In this document: piece after piece, positions 22,273-31,303 of the stretch
Layout: each line of letters begins with the position of its first letter
How positions within the stretch are numbered: the first letter of the stretch is position 1
Source of the DNA: Sphingobacterium sp.
Lineage (GTDB): Bacteria > Bacteroidota > Bacteroidia > Sphingobacteriales > Sphingobacteriaceae
Direction of reading: 5' to 3'
Length of the DNA: 34,407 nucleotides
Assembly: GCA_022712315.1 (NCBI GenBank)
Contig: JALAGS010000122.1
Coordinates: 1 to 34,407, forward strand
Notes under the pieces: model-generated
What the model was told of the DNA's origin: nothing
Database searches by the model: none
Seen by the model: only the letters and a program-made list of their open reading frames with translations
Made by a program: the position numbers and the translations under genes

Positions 22273-24174
22273 CTAGAACAAGGTATTCCAGGAATAAAGA
22301 TTATCCTCCAGACGGATTTTTTCTGCATCCAGAAGATCACGGATAATCTCTATTCTTTTCTTTTCCGTACCTATTGTTAAGCTCGCAACCAAATCATGAA
22401 TATTTTTCGGTGCGGCACGCAAACTGCTTTTGATTTCAGCTTTTATACTTGTCCGTTGCTTTTCCTGATGAGTTCGGATCAGACACAAATCGCATACTTG
22501 GCAGAAACCAGCATTTTTCTCTCCAAAATACAACAAAAGCGACTGGCTGCGGCAATTGCTGTGTTCAATATAACCGATCATGCCATTGACTTCTGCTTCC
22601 TTCACCTGATGGCGATCGCGAATAAAAATATGATCGATATGTAAATGCTTGTAATCGACACGGTTCTGTAAAAAGGTCAGTTGTGGGGCATCGGTCGAAG
22701 GTAAATAGCTCGCGATTTCCAACGTCTCCAACGACTTCAATAGCGCTACGACACGATCATAAGACAGGCCTAACTTACGTGCAAATTCATATTCATTGAT
22801 CAGGATATAGTTTTCAAATACACCGCCATAGCTGCGCAAAATAGCCTTAATGAGCTTATCATATTTAGCATACTGCACTTGAATTTTATACAATTCTGCA
22901 CTATCAATCTCAAACTTAAAGCGGGAAGGTATTGTTACAGCTTCAGACAATACCAACCAAGTGTCGCGCTCCAGAAATTTCAGCGCATTCATAACGGGGA
23001 CCAAGGGCAGCTGATATTTTTTGGCAAAGGTAACAACATCAAAATCCACCGTCACTCCTTCCCCAGAACCATAGGGTATTTGAAAATGATTACACAGGTA
23101 ATGATAAGTCTGCTGAATAAACGGAATATCAGGAAAACTTGCTTCCAGATTATCCATAAGTTTCCGTTCATCGGTCTTCTGGTAAAGAATAACAGGATAG
23201 GCTTTTTTTCCGTCTCTTCCAGCTCTACCTGCTTCCTGATAGTAAGCCTCCAGGGAATCTGGTAAATCGAGATGAATCACAAACCGCACATCTGGCTTGT
23301 CAATCCCCATCCCAAACGCATTTGTAGCGACAATGACGCGAACACTGTTCTCCATCCATCCTTTTTGTTTCTGATCCCGCTCTTGCCCCGAAAGCCCAGC
23401 ATGATAATAATCTGCCGAGATACCGTTATTGACTAAAATACGAGCTATCTCCTGCGTCTCTCGACGGTTTCTGACGTAAACAATACCAGATCCTCCCAAC
23501 TTATGTATGATGCGCACCATGCGCCCCATCTTATCCTCCTCTTCAATAGCCATATAGGCTAGATTATCCCGAAGAAAACTTTTTACAAATACATTTTCCT
23601 CCGGAAAGTTCAGTTTTTGTTGTATATCTGTAATGACTCGTTCGGTAGCAGTTGCCGTAAGTGCCAAAAAGGGCACCTTAGGATGCAGTTCCCTTAGCTT
23701 CGCAAGCTCTAAATAGGGCGGTCTAAAATCGTATCCCCACTGAGAAATACAGTGTGCTTCATCTATGGCGAACAAATTGACATTCATAAATCGAATGCGC
23801 TCTTTCACCATATCATTATACAAACGTTCAGGAGAAAGGTAGAGAAATTTAATTTGCCCATAGACGCAGTTATCCAATGTAATATCCACCTCTCTCTTCT
23901 TCATTCCTGAATAAATTGCGACCGCCTGAATTCCATTTTTTTTCAAATGTTCAACCTGATCTTTCATCAATGCAATAAGCGGTGTAACGACAATACAAAT
24001 CCCTTCTTGCATCAACGCTGGTACTTGAAAACAAATCGATTTCCCTCCGCCTGTCGGCAATAAAGCCAACGTATCTTTACCTGAAATGACCGATTGAATA
24101 ATTTCCTCCTGCAGGGGTCTAAATGAATCGAATCCCCAATATTGCCTTAAGATTGATATACTATCTTGCGTCAT
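22273..24174 (-). CDS. recQ: RecQ-family ATP-dependent DNA helicase
   Basis: 633-residue 3'-5' superfamily-2 DNA helicase. Motif 0 is at 14-25 (GFDSFRPLQEEI), Walker A at 40-46 (PTGGGKS), DEAH box at 137-140 (AIDEAHCISQWGYDFRP), and motif VI contains YYQEAGRAGRDGK. The RecQ-C region has a zinc site with cysteines in NCRSQSL and CQVCDLC near 545-565, followed by a winged-helix-like segment. There is no recognisable HRDC domain, so it is the shorter RecQ type. Its ATG overlaps the comEC stop (ATGA), making it the third gene of the barrel-comEC operon. That suggests it acts on incoming single-stranded DNA or simply shares expression; general repair is equally possible. Other RecQ paralogues may exist elsewhere. 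Confidence 0.93.
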   Translation of the reverse strand: MTQDSISILRQYWGFDSFRPLQEEIIQSVISGKDTLALLPTGGGKSICFQVPALMQEGICIVVTPLIALMKDQVEHLKKNGIQAVAIYSGMKKREVDITLDNCVYGQIKFLYLSPERLYNDMVKERIRFMNVNLFAIDEAHCISQWGYDFRPPYLELAKLRELHPKVPFLALTATATERVITDIQQKLNFPEENVFVKSFLRDNLAYMAIEEEDKMGRMVRIIHKLGGSGIVYVRNRRETQEIARILVNNGISADYYHAGLSGQERDQKQKGWMENSVRVIVATNAFGMGIDKPDVRFVIHLDLPDSLEAYYQEAGRAGRDGKKAYPVILYQKTDERKLMDNLEASFPDIPFIQQTYHYLCNHFQIPYGSGEGVTVDFDVVTFAKKYQLPLVPVMNALKFLERDTWLVLSEAVTIPSRFKFEIDSAELYKIQVQYAKYDKLIKAILRSYGGVFENYILINEYEFARKLGLSYDRVVALLKSLETLEIASYLPSTDAPQLTFLQNRVDYKHLHIDHIFIRDRHQVKEAEVNGMIGYIEHSNCRSQSLLLYFGEKNAGFCQVCDLCLIRTHQEKQRTSIKAEIKSSLRAAPKNIHDLVASLTIGTEKKRIEIIRDLLDAEKIRLEDNLYSWNTLF

Positions 24175-26255
24175 AAGTTCTCCTTATCCCAAACATACGC
24201 AAAATTATCTTTCATGAGATAATTCTGTACCCCCAAACTATCTAACATGCGTTGTGTTTGCAGCGACTGTTCCATTGAATTGGATCCATCCAGTATAACA
24301 AGCTTTGGCCTAATTTGCTTCAATAACCGTGGTAAACCATAGCATAAATTTTTTCTGACAATCGCGAGATCAGCATGTGGCATTGTCCCTTTCGCATGTG
24401 ACAGAATAGCTATTTTACCCAATGGGAGCGTTACAAGATAGTTTTCCCGCTCCCGGCCGTTCAAAGCCACAAACTTCACCTCTTCTTTAGCCAATAATTG
24501 GATTTCTCTTCCACATGCATATTGCAAGCCTCTGGCTTGTAAAGAATCAAATGTGCTATAAACGATACCTCGGCCATCTTTGAAATACCCCATCGTCAAC
24601 TCACGTTTCGTATTATAAACCCGAAATCGTTCTGCATAATTATTTTCCAGCCACTTTTGCCCTGATATCAAGAACATTCCAAGCACACAGCATCCCCCTA
24701 ACCAGACGTATCTTTTATCTTTCCACTGGAAAGCGTACAAAAAAGAAAAGACTGCACCGTAAGCCAACAATAAAAGCCCCAGCCCCATAGGGGCTATTTT
24801 TACTGTTGAAAAAGCCAAATGATCAATAAACTTCAAACAGTATACCATAAAACTAATGAGATGTTCCAGTAAAAAACCCATGAAATCATTAAGCCACTGT
24901 ACCGGATTAATTGTCATAACAAAGCCCAGGTACATGACTAGGGTTGAAGGAAAATCAACAAGCAGATTGGCTATTAAAAAATAGGTTGGAAACTGTCCAA
25001 AATAATACAGGCTCAGTGGCGTTGTTAGGATCTGGGCGGCAATAGAAACCGCCAATGTATCTCTCAAAAGCCGTAATACAGACTTCTTGACCGGAAGAAG
25101 TCCCTCGACAAGCGGCGAACATAGAATCATACCTAAAACGGCTAGAAAAGACAGTTGAAATCCCACATCAGTAATGGCACGAGGCACCACGAGCAGAATC
25201 AATACGGCAGCAATAATCAGCGAATTCAAACTTGAGAAGCTGCGTTTAAAATGCTGTGAACACAAGACAAAACTAATCATGATAGCAGCTCTCGTAATCG
25301 GCGGATCGAGCCCTGCAATAAAAGCATATATCCAGATCATACTCCACAACAAAATCAATGGCAGCCATCTGAGATAGGCAGGCCAGGCAATTCGCTTGAA
25401 AATAAGGGACAAAAAACCGAATAAAACAGCAACATGCATTCCTGATACACTTAATACATGTATCGTCCCTGTATTGGTAAACGCCTGGATACTTTCGGCA
25501 CTGATATCGCTCCGAGAACCATATAATAAAGCTGATGCTATCGCAAAATTTTCATCCTCTTTGAGGTGCTTTCGAAGCTTATCCAAAAAATATCGCCTCG
25601 CTTGCAAAGCAAGCCCTATCAACGAAAAAGCTCTTGTTTCTTTCGTATTGATTATCTTATAATGACCGTCGACCGCAAAAATCTCATGCTGAATATGATA
25701 TCTTCTCAAGTACTTCCGATAATCAAACTCCATTGGATTAAGTGGTGGAGCTATTTCCCTTATTGAACCTCTTAACCACAATCGGTCGCCAAACTGCAGC
25801 ATATTTTTCCTGTTGGATTTTAGTGTTAACATAAGCACGCCTGTAGTTTCTACAAATTCACCTTTTTTATAAGCGCCAATTACAGTTGCAGAAAAACGGA
25901 TAATATCCCCTTTCACCTTGGGCTCCTCAATAATTTTGACTACGTAACTATCCGCTTTTAAATGAGCGAAATGGTTACTTACGACCGACGGATCATTGCG
26001 CCAAAACTGGTAAATTCCAAATAATACAACACACACATAATACGCGCAGGTATAACCGTATTTGCGAATTGATCCTTTTAACAAATAACAACAAATCGTT
26101 AGCAGAGTCATCACAACCACTGCCTGTTCTACATAGTGATATAGCTGAACCGACATTGGCAATCCAGAAGCCAAAAGAAGCATCATAATATATGGGCCAG
26201 CAAGCTTAAGAATAGGAATTCGCTCTAATCTTTGCTGAAAACTCAACTCATTCAT
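24171..26255 (-). CDS. comEC: ComEC/Rec2 family DNA-uptake channel
   Basis: 694-residue polytopic inner-membrane protein. N-terminal helices are followed by a DUF4131-type OB-like periplasmic domain (about 85-200; DSYVVKIIEEPKVKGDIIRF, RLWLRGSIREIAPPLNPMEF), then the Competence domain (about 225-500) with FTNTGTIHVLSVSGMHVAVL, the family signature, and many helices. The C-terminal 150 residues correspond in place to the metallo-beta-lactamase domain of Bacillus ComEC, but no HxHxDH motif is visible; only weak remnants (AILSHAKG, LVILDGSNS) remain, as in many Bacteroidota homologues. Role: passage of single-stranded DNA into the cytoplasm. I choose the ATG at 26255, which overlaps the upstream stop as ATGA; a GTG at 26264 is the alternative. 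recQ follows with another ATGA overlap. Confidence 0.9.
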   Translation of the reverse strand: MNELSFQQRLERIPILKLAGPYIMMLLLASGLPMSVQLYHYVEQAVVVMTLLTICCYLLKGSIRKYGYTCAYYVCVVLFGIYQFWRNDPSVVSNHFAHLKADSYVVKIIEEPKVKGDIIRFSATVIGAYKKGEFVETTGVLMLTLKSNRKNMLQFGDRLWLRGSIREIAPPLNPMEFDYRKYLRRYHIQHEIFAVDGHYKIINTKETRAFSLIGLALQARRYFLDKLRKHLKEDENFAIASALLYGSRSDISAESIQAFTNTGTIHVLSVSGMHVAVLFGFLSLIFKRIAWPAYLRWLPLILLWSMIWIYAFIAGLDPPITRAAIMISFVLCSQHFKRSFSSLNSLIIAAVLILLVVPRAITDVGFQLSFLAVLGMILCSPLVEGLLPVKKSVLRLLRDTLAVSIAAQILTTPLSLYYFGQFPTYFLIANLLVDFPSTLVMYLGFVMTINPVQWLNDFMGFLLEHLISFMVYCLKFIDHLAFSTVKIAPMGLGLLLLAYGAVFSFLYAFQWKDKRYVWLGGCCVLGMFLISGQKWLENNYAERFRVYNTKRELTMGYFKDGRGIVYSTFDSLQARGLQYACGREIQLLAKEEVKFVALNGRERENYLVTLPLGKIAILSHAKGTMPHADLAIVRKNLCYGLPRLLKQIRPKLVILDGSNSMEQSLQTQRMLDSLGVQNYLMKDNFAYVWDKENL

Positions 26256-28288
26256 AATTGCCACCTCAACTGTACCTTAACTTCCGATTTTCTGTTACCC
26301 TCGATTTGATCCAGTCCAGTCCCAATAGCCGCTCTTCCCGGATAATAATAGAGTGCATATTTGGCCCATACCTGAAAATGGCGACTTAAGCGATATTGTA
26401 GATTAAAATAAGTTCTCCATCCCTTCGTATTGTACATCCCGAAACCGGAGGCATACAATACATCCTGTTCATAGGCATAGATTCGATTGTCGTAGCTTGT
26501 CGCATCGAAATACGCAATCCGCATATTCGATCTGAATTTTCCAGCTTTAGATTTCCAGAATACATCTTGGTAAATCATATATCCGAAGCTGTTTTCCTGA
26601 TACTCTTTTTGGAATATATTAGCTTCTACACGTGAGCGAATAGTCCATATCGAGCTTAGGCGATAATGTAATTCGATCCTCAATTGCTGTTTCCCCGTAC
26701 TTACAAGTCCTGTTTCGGTACGTCCATCTCCCCCATAGTTTACCTCTTTCAGTCGATAGCGATAACGCAACGAAAGTTGGCCTCTTTTATACCAAATGTA
26801 GCTCAGCTGGCTGAAAAAATCAGCTCCTGTGGATGTTGTATCGGCTTGATATCTTGCACCAGGAAAGCGGAATATATCAGCATAATTAGACCATACCAAT
26901 TTTCTCCCCAATTGATAGGTTAACCCAAGATAGCCCCCTTGTTCATTGGATGTATTATTCGATTCTCCAAATCCTTGTCCATAAAAAGTATGAAAATCCC
27001 TTTTGTATTCGCGGAGCAATATAACCGTCGACAGCCGTGGATGTAAACTTATGATAGATCCCACTAACCATGCTGAACCCCCGTCCATACTGTTCGCAAA
27101 CTCACCAAATAAATAGGTATTTCGAATAGTATAATTTGCATACAGACTTATATTTCGCAAAAGATTCCCCTCAAAGTCAGCTTCCTGCCGTAATGCCTTT
27201 CCTTTTGTTTTAAAGACATCCAACTGTGTCTGATTGAAATGAGCACCTACTTTGAGCCGTTTATAGCGCCACAATACATTCAATCCATATGCCATTTGAG
27301 ATGCAGCATGACGGTATTTCTGTTCAGTTGGAGTGCGATGTAAACCTGTGCTTGCGATCGTTGAAATCGTTGCCGGAGAAATTGTATGGTCAACTTTTCC
27401 GTCAATAGATCGATAAGAAAAATAGGGTGTAATTTCAAAGTGCTTCAGCTGTAAAGTCCCGGCAATACCACGCATAAAATTTGCTTCATTTAACGAAGTA
27501 TAGGATTTTACGCCAATACCTTGTCTCGCTGTATTCTGTACCAATCCCCCTTTTCCAAAATTCAGACCATTCCACATACTGAGTCCCTGACCAAATTGTA
27601 GCGCATAATCACCGATCACAAGATTCTTGAAACGGCTAAAGTTCTTTATCGACAAACTCAGGCTATAGAAATCAAACCCCATCTTTTGCTTATCCTTAAA
27701 AAAGGGTTCCCCTGCATCTTTCTCCATATTGACCGCGAGGTGAATTCTATCATTTAATTGAGCTCTGTATCTTAACGCATAGCGATTGGCATCGCCGAGA
27801 TAACGGGATCTCGTAGTATCAGCGATACGATACCCCTTTGCTTTTTCAAGTATCCGGGCATATCTTAGGGTAAATTCCTGCTTAAACTTTTTCACTTTAA
27901 GAGCTTCAAGAGGAGATTCAGCACCTATTCTTATAAAAGGTAACAGTAAGTTGATCATCCGTTCATTAAAACCATCAATCGATTGTAATTCAAGCACATT
28001 GATAAAATTTCCTGAAATGGTCCTATGTTCCAACAATTGCTCAATTAACAAAGGATCTAGGAATTGTAATTCAGTGAGTTCTCTTCCATCGGTCTTGTTG
28101 AGATCAATTGGATGTTCAAGATAGTAGTGCCACTTTTCTGTCAGTTCACTCAAATCGGTGTCCTCTGGAAGTTCTTCCGATAAGCTTTCAAATAAATCTT
28201 GGAGATCGACCTTTTCATTTGTCTGCGCCATACAGGTTATGCCAATAAAACAACCTATAAAGAGCAAAATCTTGCTACAATATTTCAT
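26252..28288 (-). CDS. Exported outer-membrane beta-barrel protein with ComEA-like helix-hairpin-helix domain
   Basis: 678 residues. Signal peptide 1-21 (ending CMA-QT). After an acidic linker, residues about 61-119 form two helix-hairpin-helix motifs of the ComEA type: PIDLNKTDGRELTELQFLDP, then a second with ELQSIDGFNERMINLLLPFI. From about 135 to the end the sequence alternates short amphipathic strands with turns (for example QEFTLRYARIL, ALRYRAQLNDRIHLAVNMEK, FQVWAKYALYYYPG) and finishes with VKVQLRWQL, the pattern of an outer-membrane beta-barrel of perhaps 20 or more strands. The reading is a barrel with a periplasmic DNA-binding module. Being first in an overlapping operon with comEC, it is a candidate for the outer-membrane step of DNA uptake. 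The function is inferred, not shown. Confidence 0.8.
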   Translation of the reverse strand: MKYCSKILLFIGCFIGITCMAQTNEKVDLQDLFESLSEELPEDTDLSELTEKWHYYLEHPIDLNKTDGRELTELQFLDPLLIEQLLEHRTISGNFINVLELQSIDGFNERMINLLLPFIRIGAESPLEALKVKKFKQEFTLRYARILEKAKGYRIADTTRSRYLGDANRYALRYRAQLNDRIHLAVNMEKDAGEPFFKDKQKMGFDFYSLSLSIKNFSRFKNLVIGDYALQFGQGLSMWNGLNFGKGGLVQNTARQGIGVKSYTSLNEANFMRGIAGTLQLKHFEITPYFSYRSIDGKVDHTISPATISTIASTGLHRTPTEQKYRHAASQMAYGLNVLWRYKRLKVGAHFNQTQLDVFKTKGKALRQEADFEGNLLRNISLYANYTIRNTYLFGEFANSMDGGSAWLVGSIISLHPRLSTVILLREYKRDFHTFYGQGFGESNNTSNEQGGYLGLTYQLGRKLVWSNYADIFRFPGARYQADTTSTGADFFSQLSYIWYKRGQLSLRYRYRLKEVNYGGDGRTETGLVSTGKQQLRIELHYRLSSIWTIRSRVEANIFQKEYQENSFGYMIYQDVFWKSKAGKFRSNMRIAYFDATSYDNRIYAYEQDVLYASGFGMYNTKGWRTYFNLQYRLSRHFQVWAKYALYYYPGRAAIGTGLDQIEGNRKSEVKVQLRWQL

Positions 28289-28377
28289 AATAGGTTTTAA
28301 TTAATATTGGCTAAATGCTAGGCGATGAAAAGTTTATCCCGGCAGAAAAACGATCCACTCTTATGAAATTAGGAAAT

Positions 28378-28435
28378 ATAAAGGAATAAAAAAAGCCTGA
28401 TGAAAAATTTCATCAGGCTTTTTTTATTCCTTTAT
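28378..28435. terminator. Very long perfect inverted repeat / terminator between gyrB and the barrel gene
   Basis: 28 bp on the left (28378-28405) are perfectly complementary to 28 bp on the right (28408-28435) with a 2-bp centre; the core stem is AAAAAAAGCCTGATGAAA and its complement. On the minus strand it lies 11 bp after the gyrB stop with a T-run, so it should end gyrB transcription. Confidence 0.88.
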
Positions 28436-28446
28436 GCTAATATTAA

Positions 28447-30405
28447 TTAAATATCAATTTTAGCATAACGTGCATTTTTCTCAATAAATTCACGACGTGG
28501 AGCAACTTCGTCCCCCATTAGCATGGAGAAAATACGGTCACATTCCGCAGCGTTCTCGATCGTTACTTGTCTCAATGTACGCGTTTCAGGATTCATGGTT
28601 GTATCCCACAACTGTTCTGCGTTCATCTCTCCAAGACCTTTGTAACGTTGTACGTGTACACTGTCCTCTTTACCGGTTCCTTTCAAACGCTGAATAGCAT
28701 TGATACGTTGGTCTTCATTCCAAGCATACTCATGTTCTTTTCCTTTTTTCACCAGGTATAGCGGCGGTGTAGCAATATATACATATCCTCTTTCGATCAA
28801 TTCTTTCATGTATCTGAAATAGAATGTTAAGATCAATGTTGTAATGTGGGACCCATCCACATCGGCATCGGTCATGATAATGATACGGTGATAGCGTAAT
28901 TTCTCAAGATTCAATGCTTTAGCATCTTCGGCAGTACCTACACTCACCCCTAAAGCTGTAAACATATTTTTGATCTCTTCATTTTCGTAGATCTTATGTT
29001 CCATCGCTTTTTCGACGTTAAGGATCTTACCACGTAAAGGCATGATCGCCTGATGCTTTCTATCACGACCAGACTTAGCTGTACCACCCGCAGAATCCCC
29101 CTCAACAAAATAGATTTCACATTTTGTAGGATCATTATCTTGACAATCGGCCAATTTACCAGGAAGTCCAGAACCGCCCATTACCGTTTTACGTTGCACC
29201 AAATCACGGGCTTTACGCGCAGCAGCACGCGCCTGAGCAGCGATTACAACCTTTTGAACAATAGATTTTGCTTCACGCGGATTTTCTTCCAGATAAACAC
29301 CCAGGATTTCGCCTACAGCAACATCCACAGCGCCCATTACCTCAGAGTTTCCTAATTTTGTTTTCGTTTGCCCTTCAAATTGAGGTTCTGCAACTTTCAC
29401 CGAAATAACAGCAGTCAATCCCTCACGGAAGTCATCACCCGTAATTTCTACTTTTAAGTTTTTAAGCAAACCTGACTTATCCGCATAAGCTTTCAATGTA
29501 CGGGTCAAACCACGACGGAAACCTGCCACATGTGAACCACCTTCAATCGTATTGATGTTGTTCACATAAGAATGGACATTTTCAGAATAAGTATCGTTAT
29601 ATTGTAAAGCCAGTTCGACAGGAATGCCCTGTTTTACACCTTCAACATAAATAGGTTCAGGAATCAACGGCTGACGGTTACCATCTAAAAATTTCACAAA
29701 CTCTTTAAGACCACCTTCAGAATAGAACGTTTCTTTCTTTTCAGAGCCATCTTCATTGGTTTCACGCTCATCATTCAAAGTCAAACTCACACCTTTATTT
29801 AAAAATGCAAGCTCACGAAGACGGTTTGCTAATGTATCGTAATTGTAAACAGTAGTCTGCGTAAAAATCGTTGCATCCGGATGGAATGTTACAATAGTAC
29901 CGGTCTTATCCGAAACACCAACTTCTTTCACATCATACAAGGGCTTACCAATTTGGTATTCCTGTTGGAAGATCTTTCCGTCGCGATGGACTTCAGCTTT
30001 CAAAAGGGTAGACAAGGCGTTCACACAGGAAACCCCAACACCATGCAGACCACCAGAAACCTTATATGTATCTTTATCAAATTTACCCCCGGCATGCAAT
30101 ACGGTCATTACAAGCTCCAGGGCTGATTTATTTTCCTTTTTGTTGATTCCTGTAGGAATACCCCGACCGTTATCGCGGACAGAAATCGAATTATCTTTAT
30201 GGATAGTAACAAAGATATCTGTACAATATCCTGCTACAGCTTCATCGATTGAATTGTCAACTACCTCGTATACCAAGTGGTGTAATCCTTTCACACCGGT
30301 GTCACCGATATACATGGATGGACGCTTACGAACCGCCTCTAAACCCTCTAATACCTGAATATTATCGGCCGAATAGGTGGATGCATTTTTATTTTCTTCG
30401 CTCAT
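28447..30405 (-). CDS. gyrB: DNA gyrase subunit B
   Basis: 652-residue ATPase subunit of DNA gyrase, which drives negative supercoiling. GHKL ATPase domain: RKRPSMYIGDTG, VVDNSIDEAVAG with the Mg/ATP Asn at about 51, DNGRGIP and SGGLHGVG. Transducer domain, then Toprim with YFVEGDSAGGTAKSGRDR and IIMTDADVDGSHI, and the C-terminal tail QRYKGLGEMNAEQLWDTTMN. The length, without the extra 170-residue insert of proteobacterial GyrB, is normal for Bacteroidota; ParE is less likely given the ending RREFIEKNARYAKIDI. The ATG at 30405 is chosen because a CTTG-N20-TATTTTTG promoter lies just upstream, and AGAGG sits 7-8 nt before this ATG. It diverges from the ompH-like gene. Confidence 0.95.
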   Translation of the reverse strand: MSEENKNASTYSADNIQVLEGLEAVRKRPSMYIGDTGVKGLHHLVYEVVDNSIDEAVAGYCTDIFVTIHKDNSISVRDNGRGIPTGINKKENKSALELVMTVLHAGGKFDKDTYKVSGGLHGVGVSCVNALSTLLKAEVHRDGKIFQQEYQIGKPLYDVKEVGVSDKTGTIVTFHPDATIFTQTTVYNYDTLANRLRELAFLNKGVSLTLNDERETNEDGSEKKETFYSEGGLKEFVKFLDGNRQPLIPEPIYVEGVKQGIPVELALQYNDTYSENVHSYVNNINTIEGGSHVAGFRRGLTRTLKAYADKSGLLKNLKVEITGDDFREGLTAVISVKVAEPQFEGQTKTKLGNSEVMGAVDVAVGEILGVYLEENPREAKSIVQKVVIAAQARAAARKARDLVQRKTVMGGSGLPGKLADCQDNDPTKCEIYFVEGDSAGGTAKSGRDRKHQAIMPLRGKILNVEKAMEHKIYENEEIKNMFTALGVSVGTAEDAKALNLEKLRYHRIIIMTDADVDGSHITTLILTFYFRYMKELIERGYVYIATPPLYLVKKGKEHEYAWNEDQRINAIQRLKGTGKEDSVHVQRYKGLGEMNAEQLWDTTMNPETRTLRQVTIENAAECDRIFSMLMGDEVAPRREFIEKNARYAKIDI

Positions 30406-30429
30406 TGAAAACCTCTTAAATGTAATATT

Positions 30430-30461
30430 CAAAAATACGAAATTTTGGCCGATTTATCAAG
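30430..30461 (-). promoter_or_regulatory. gyrB promoter
   Basis: Minus strand CTTG (30461-30458), 20 bp, TATTTTTG (30437-30430). Predicted start near 30424, leader about 19 nt. The upstream in-frame ATG at 30432 overlaps the -7 box and is excluded. Confidence 0.6.
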
Positions 30462-30558
30462 TCCGCGAACAAGTATTGAGCCGATATCTTGAATTGACAA
30501 TAGCTCCTATAATTTTACTTTTTTATTACTAAAAACTAGAATTTCGATTTTTTTATGT

Positions 30559-30566
30559 TAGGTTTG
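30559..30566 (+). promoter_or_regulatory. -7 box of the OmpH-like lipoprotein gene
   Basis: TAGGTTTG, a TAnnTTTG match, 31 bp before the ATG at 30598. No -33 element is convincing. Confidence 0.4.
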
Positions 30567-30597
30567 TTTTCAGTAATAATTTGCAAATAACAAAAAA

Positions 30598-31215
30598 ATG
30601 AACACTATATTTTCAATTGTATCGAAAGTTTCCTTTGGCCTTTTATTGGTTGGAACAATTGCATCATGTAACCAAGGTGCGAAAACATCAAACGAACCTG
30701 CTAAAAACGATTCCAATGCGGTAAGTAAAGAGAGTCAGGGAAGTAGCAAAGATAAAATCGTCTATTTAAACTCGGATTCCCTTTCAGAAAAATACCAATA
30801 TTTTAAGGATATTAAATCAAAGCTTGAAAACAAGGTTAAAAAAGCACAAGCGGATCTGCAATCAAAAAGTACGGCTTTCCAACGTGAAGTTGCCGAATAT
30901 CAAAAAAATGCAGCTACCATGTCTGCCGCTGATAGACAAGCTACTGAACAGAAGCTAGCACGTAAACAAGATGAGCTTGCGCGTTTAGACCAAACAGCTT
31001 CTTCCTCTATTGCAAAAGACGAGTCCGAAGAATTCAACAATGTTTATAATAAAATTACTGAATTCCTGAAAAAACATGCCGCAGAAAATGGTTACAAGTT
31101 GGTATTGACTTATTCGAAAACCAACCCTACAGTATTATATGCTGATCCGTCTTTGGAAATTACCAACGAGGTAATCAAACAATTAAACGAAGAATATAAA
31201 ACTTCAAACAAATAG
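30598..31215 (+). CDS. OmpH/Skp-family lipoprotein
   Basis: 205 residues. The signal peptide ends in a lipobox TIASC with Cys24, so this is a predicted lipoprotein rather than a soluble Skp. A Ser/Asn-rich spacer to about residue 50 leads to the OmpH domain: the opening KIVYLNSDSLSEKYQYFKDI, a long helical coiled coil with many K, Q, E and A (about 70-150), and the closing strand segment AAENGYKLVLTYSKTNPTVLYADPSLEIT. Skp-like proteins are periplasmic chaperones that hold unfolded outer-membrane proteins. The lipid anchor is a deviation also found in other Bacteroidota. Monocistronic, closed by a terminator. Confidence 0.87.
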   Translation: MNTIFSIVSKVSFGLLLVGTIASCNQGAKTSNEPAKNDSNAVSKESQGSSKDKIVYLNSDSLSEKYQYFKDIKSKLENKVKKAQADLQSKSTAFQREVAEYQKNAATMSAADRQATEQKLARKQDELARLDQTASSSIAKDESEEFNNVYNKITEFLKKHAAENGYKLVLTYSKTNPTVLYADPSLEITNEVIKQLNEEYKTSNK

Positions 31216-31233
31216 AAGATCATAAAAATTCAG

Positions 31234-31267
31234 AAAAGCCATCAGCTCCGTTGATGGCTTTTTTTAT
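31234..31267 (+). terminator. Intrinsic terminator after the OmpH-like gene
   Basis: AAAAGCCATCA pairs with TGATGGCTTTT (7-nt loop GCTCCGT) and is followed by a T-run. Confidence 0.88.
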
Positions 31268-31303
31268 TTTCTTTCTTATCTTGCCCTTGCTAAAATTAGA
31301 TTT

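Noticed and set aside
22271..22273. Shared terminator between the convergent sulfurtransferase and recQ genes
   Set aside because: The stops are 1 bp apart and no hairpin with T-run is visible around them.
30406..30432. Upstream ATG extending GyrB by nine residues
   Set aside because: It overlaps the predicted -7 box, and the later ATG gives the usual N-terminus with a nearby AGAGG.
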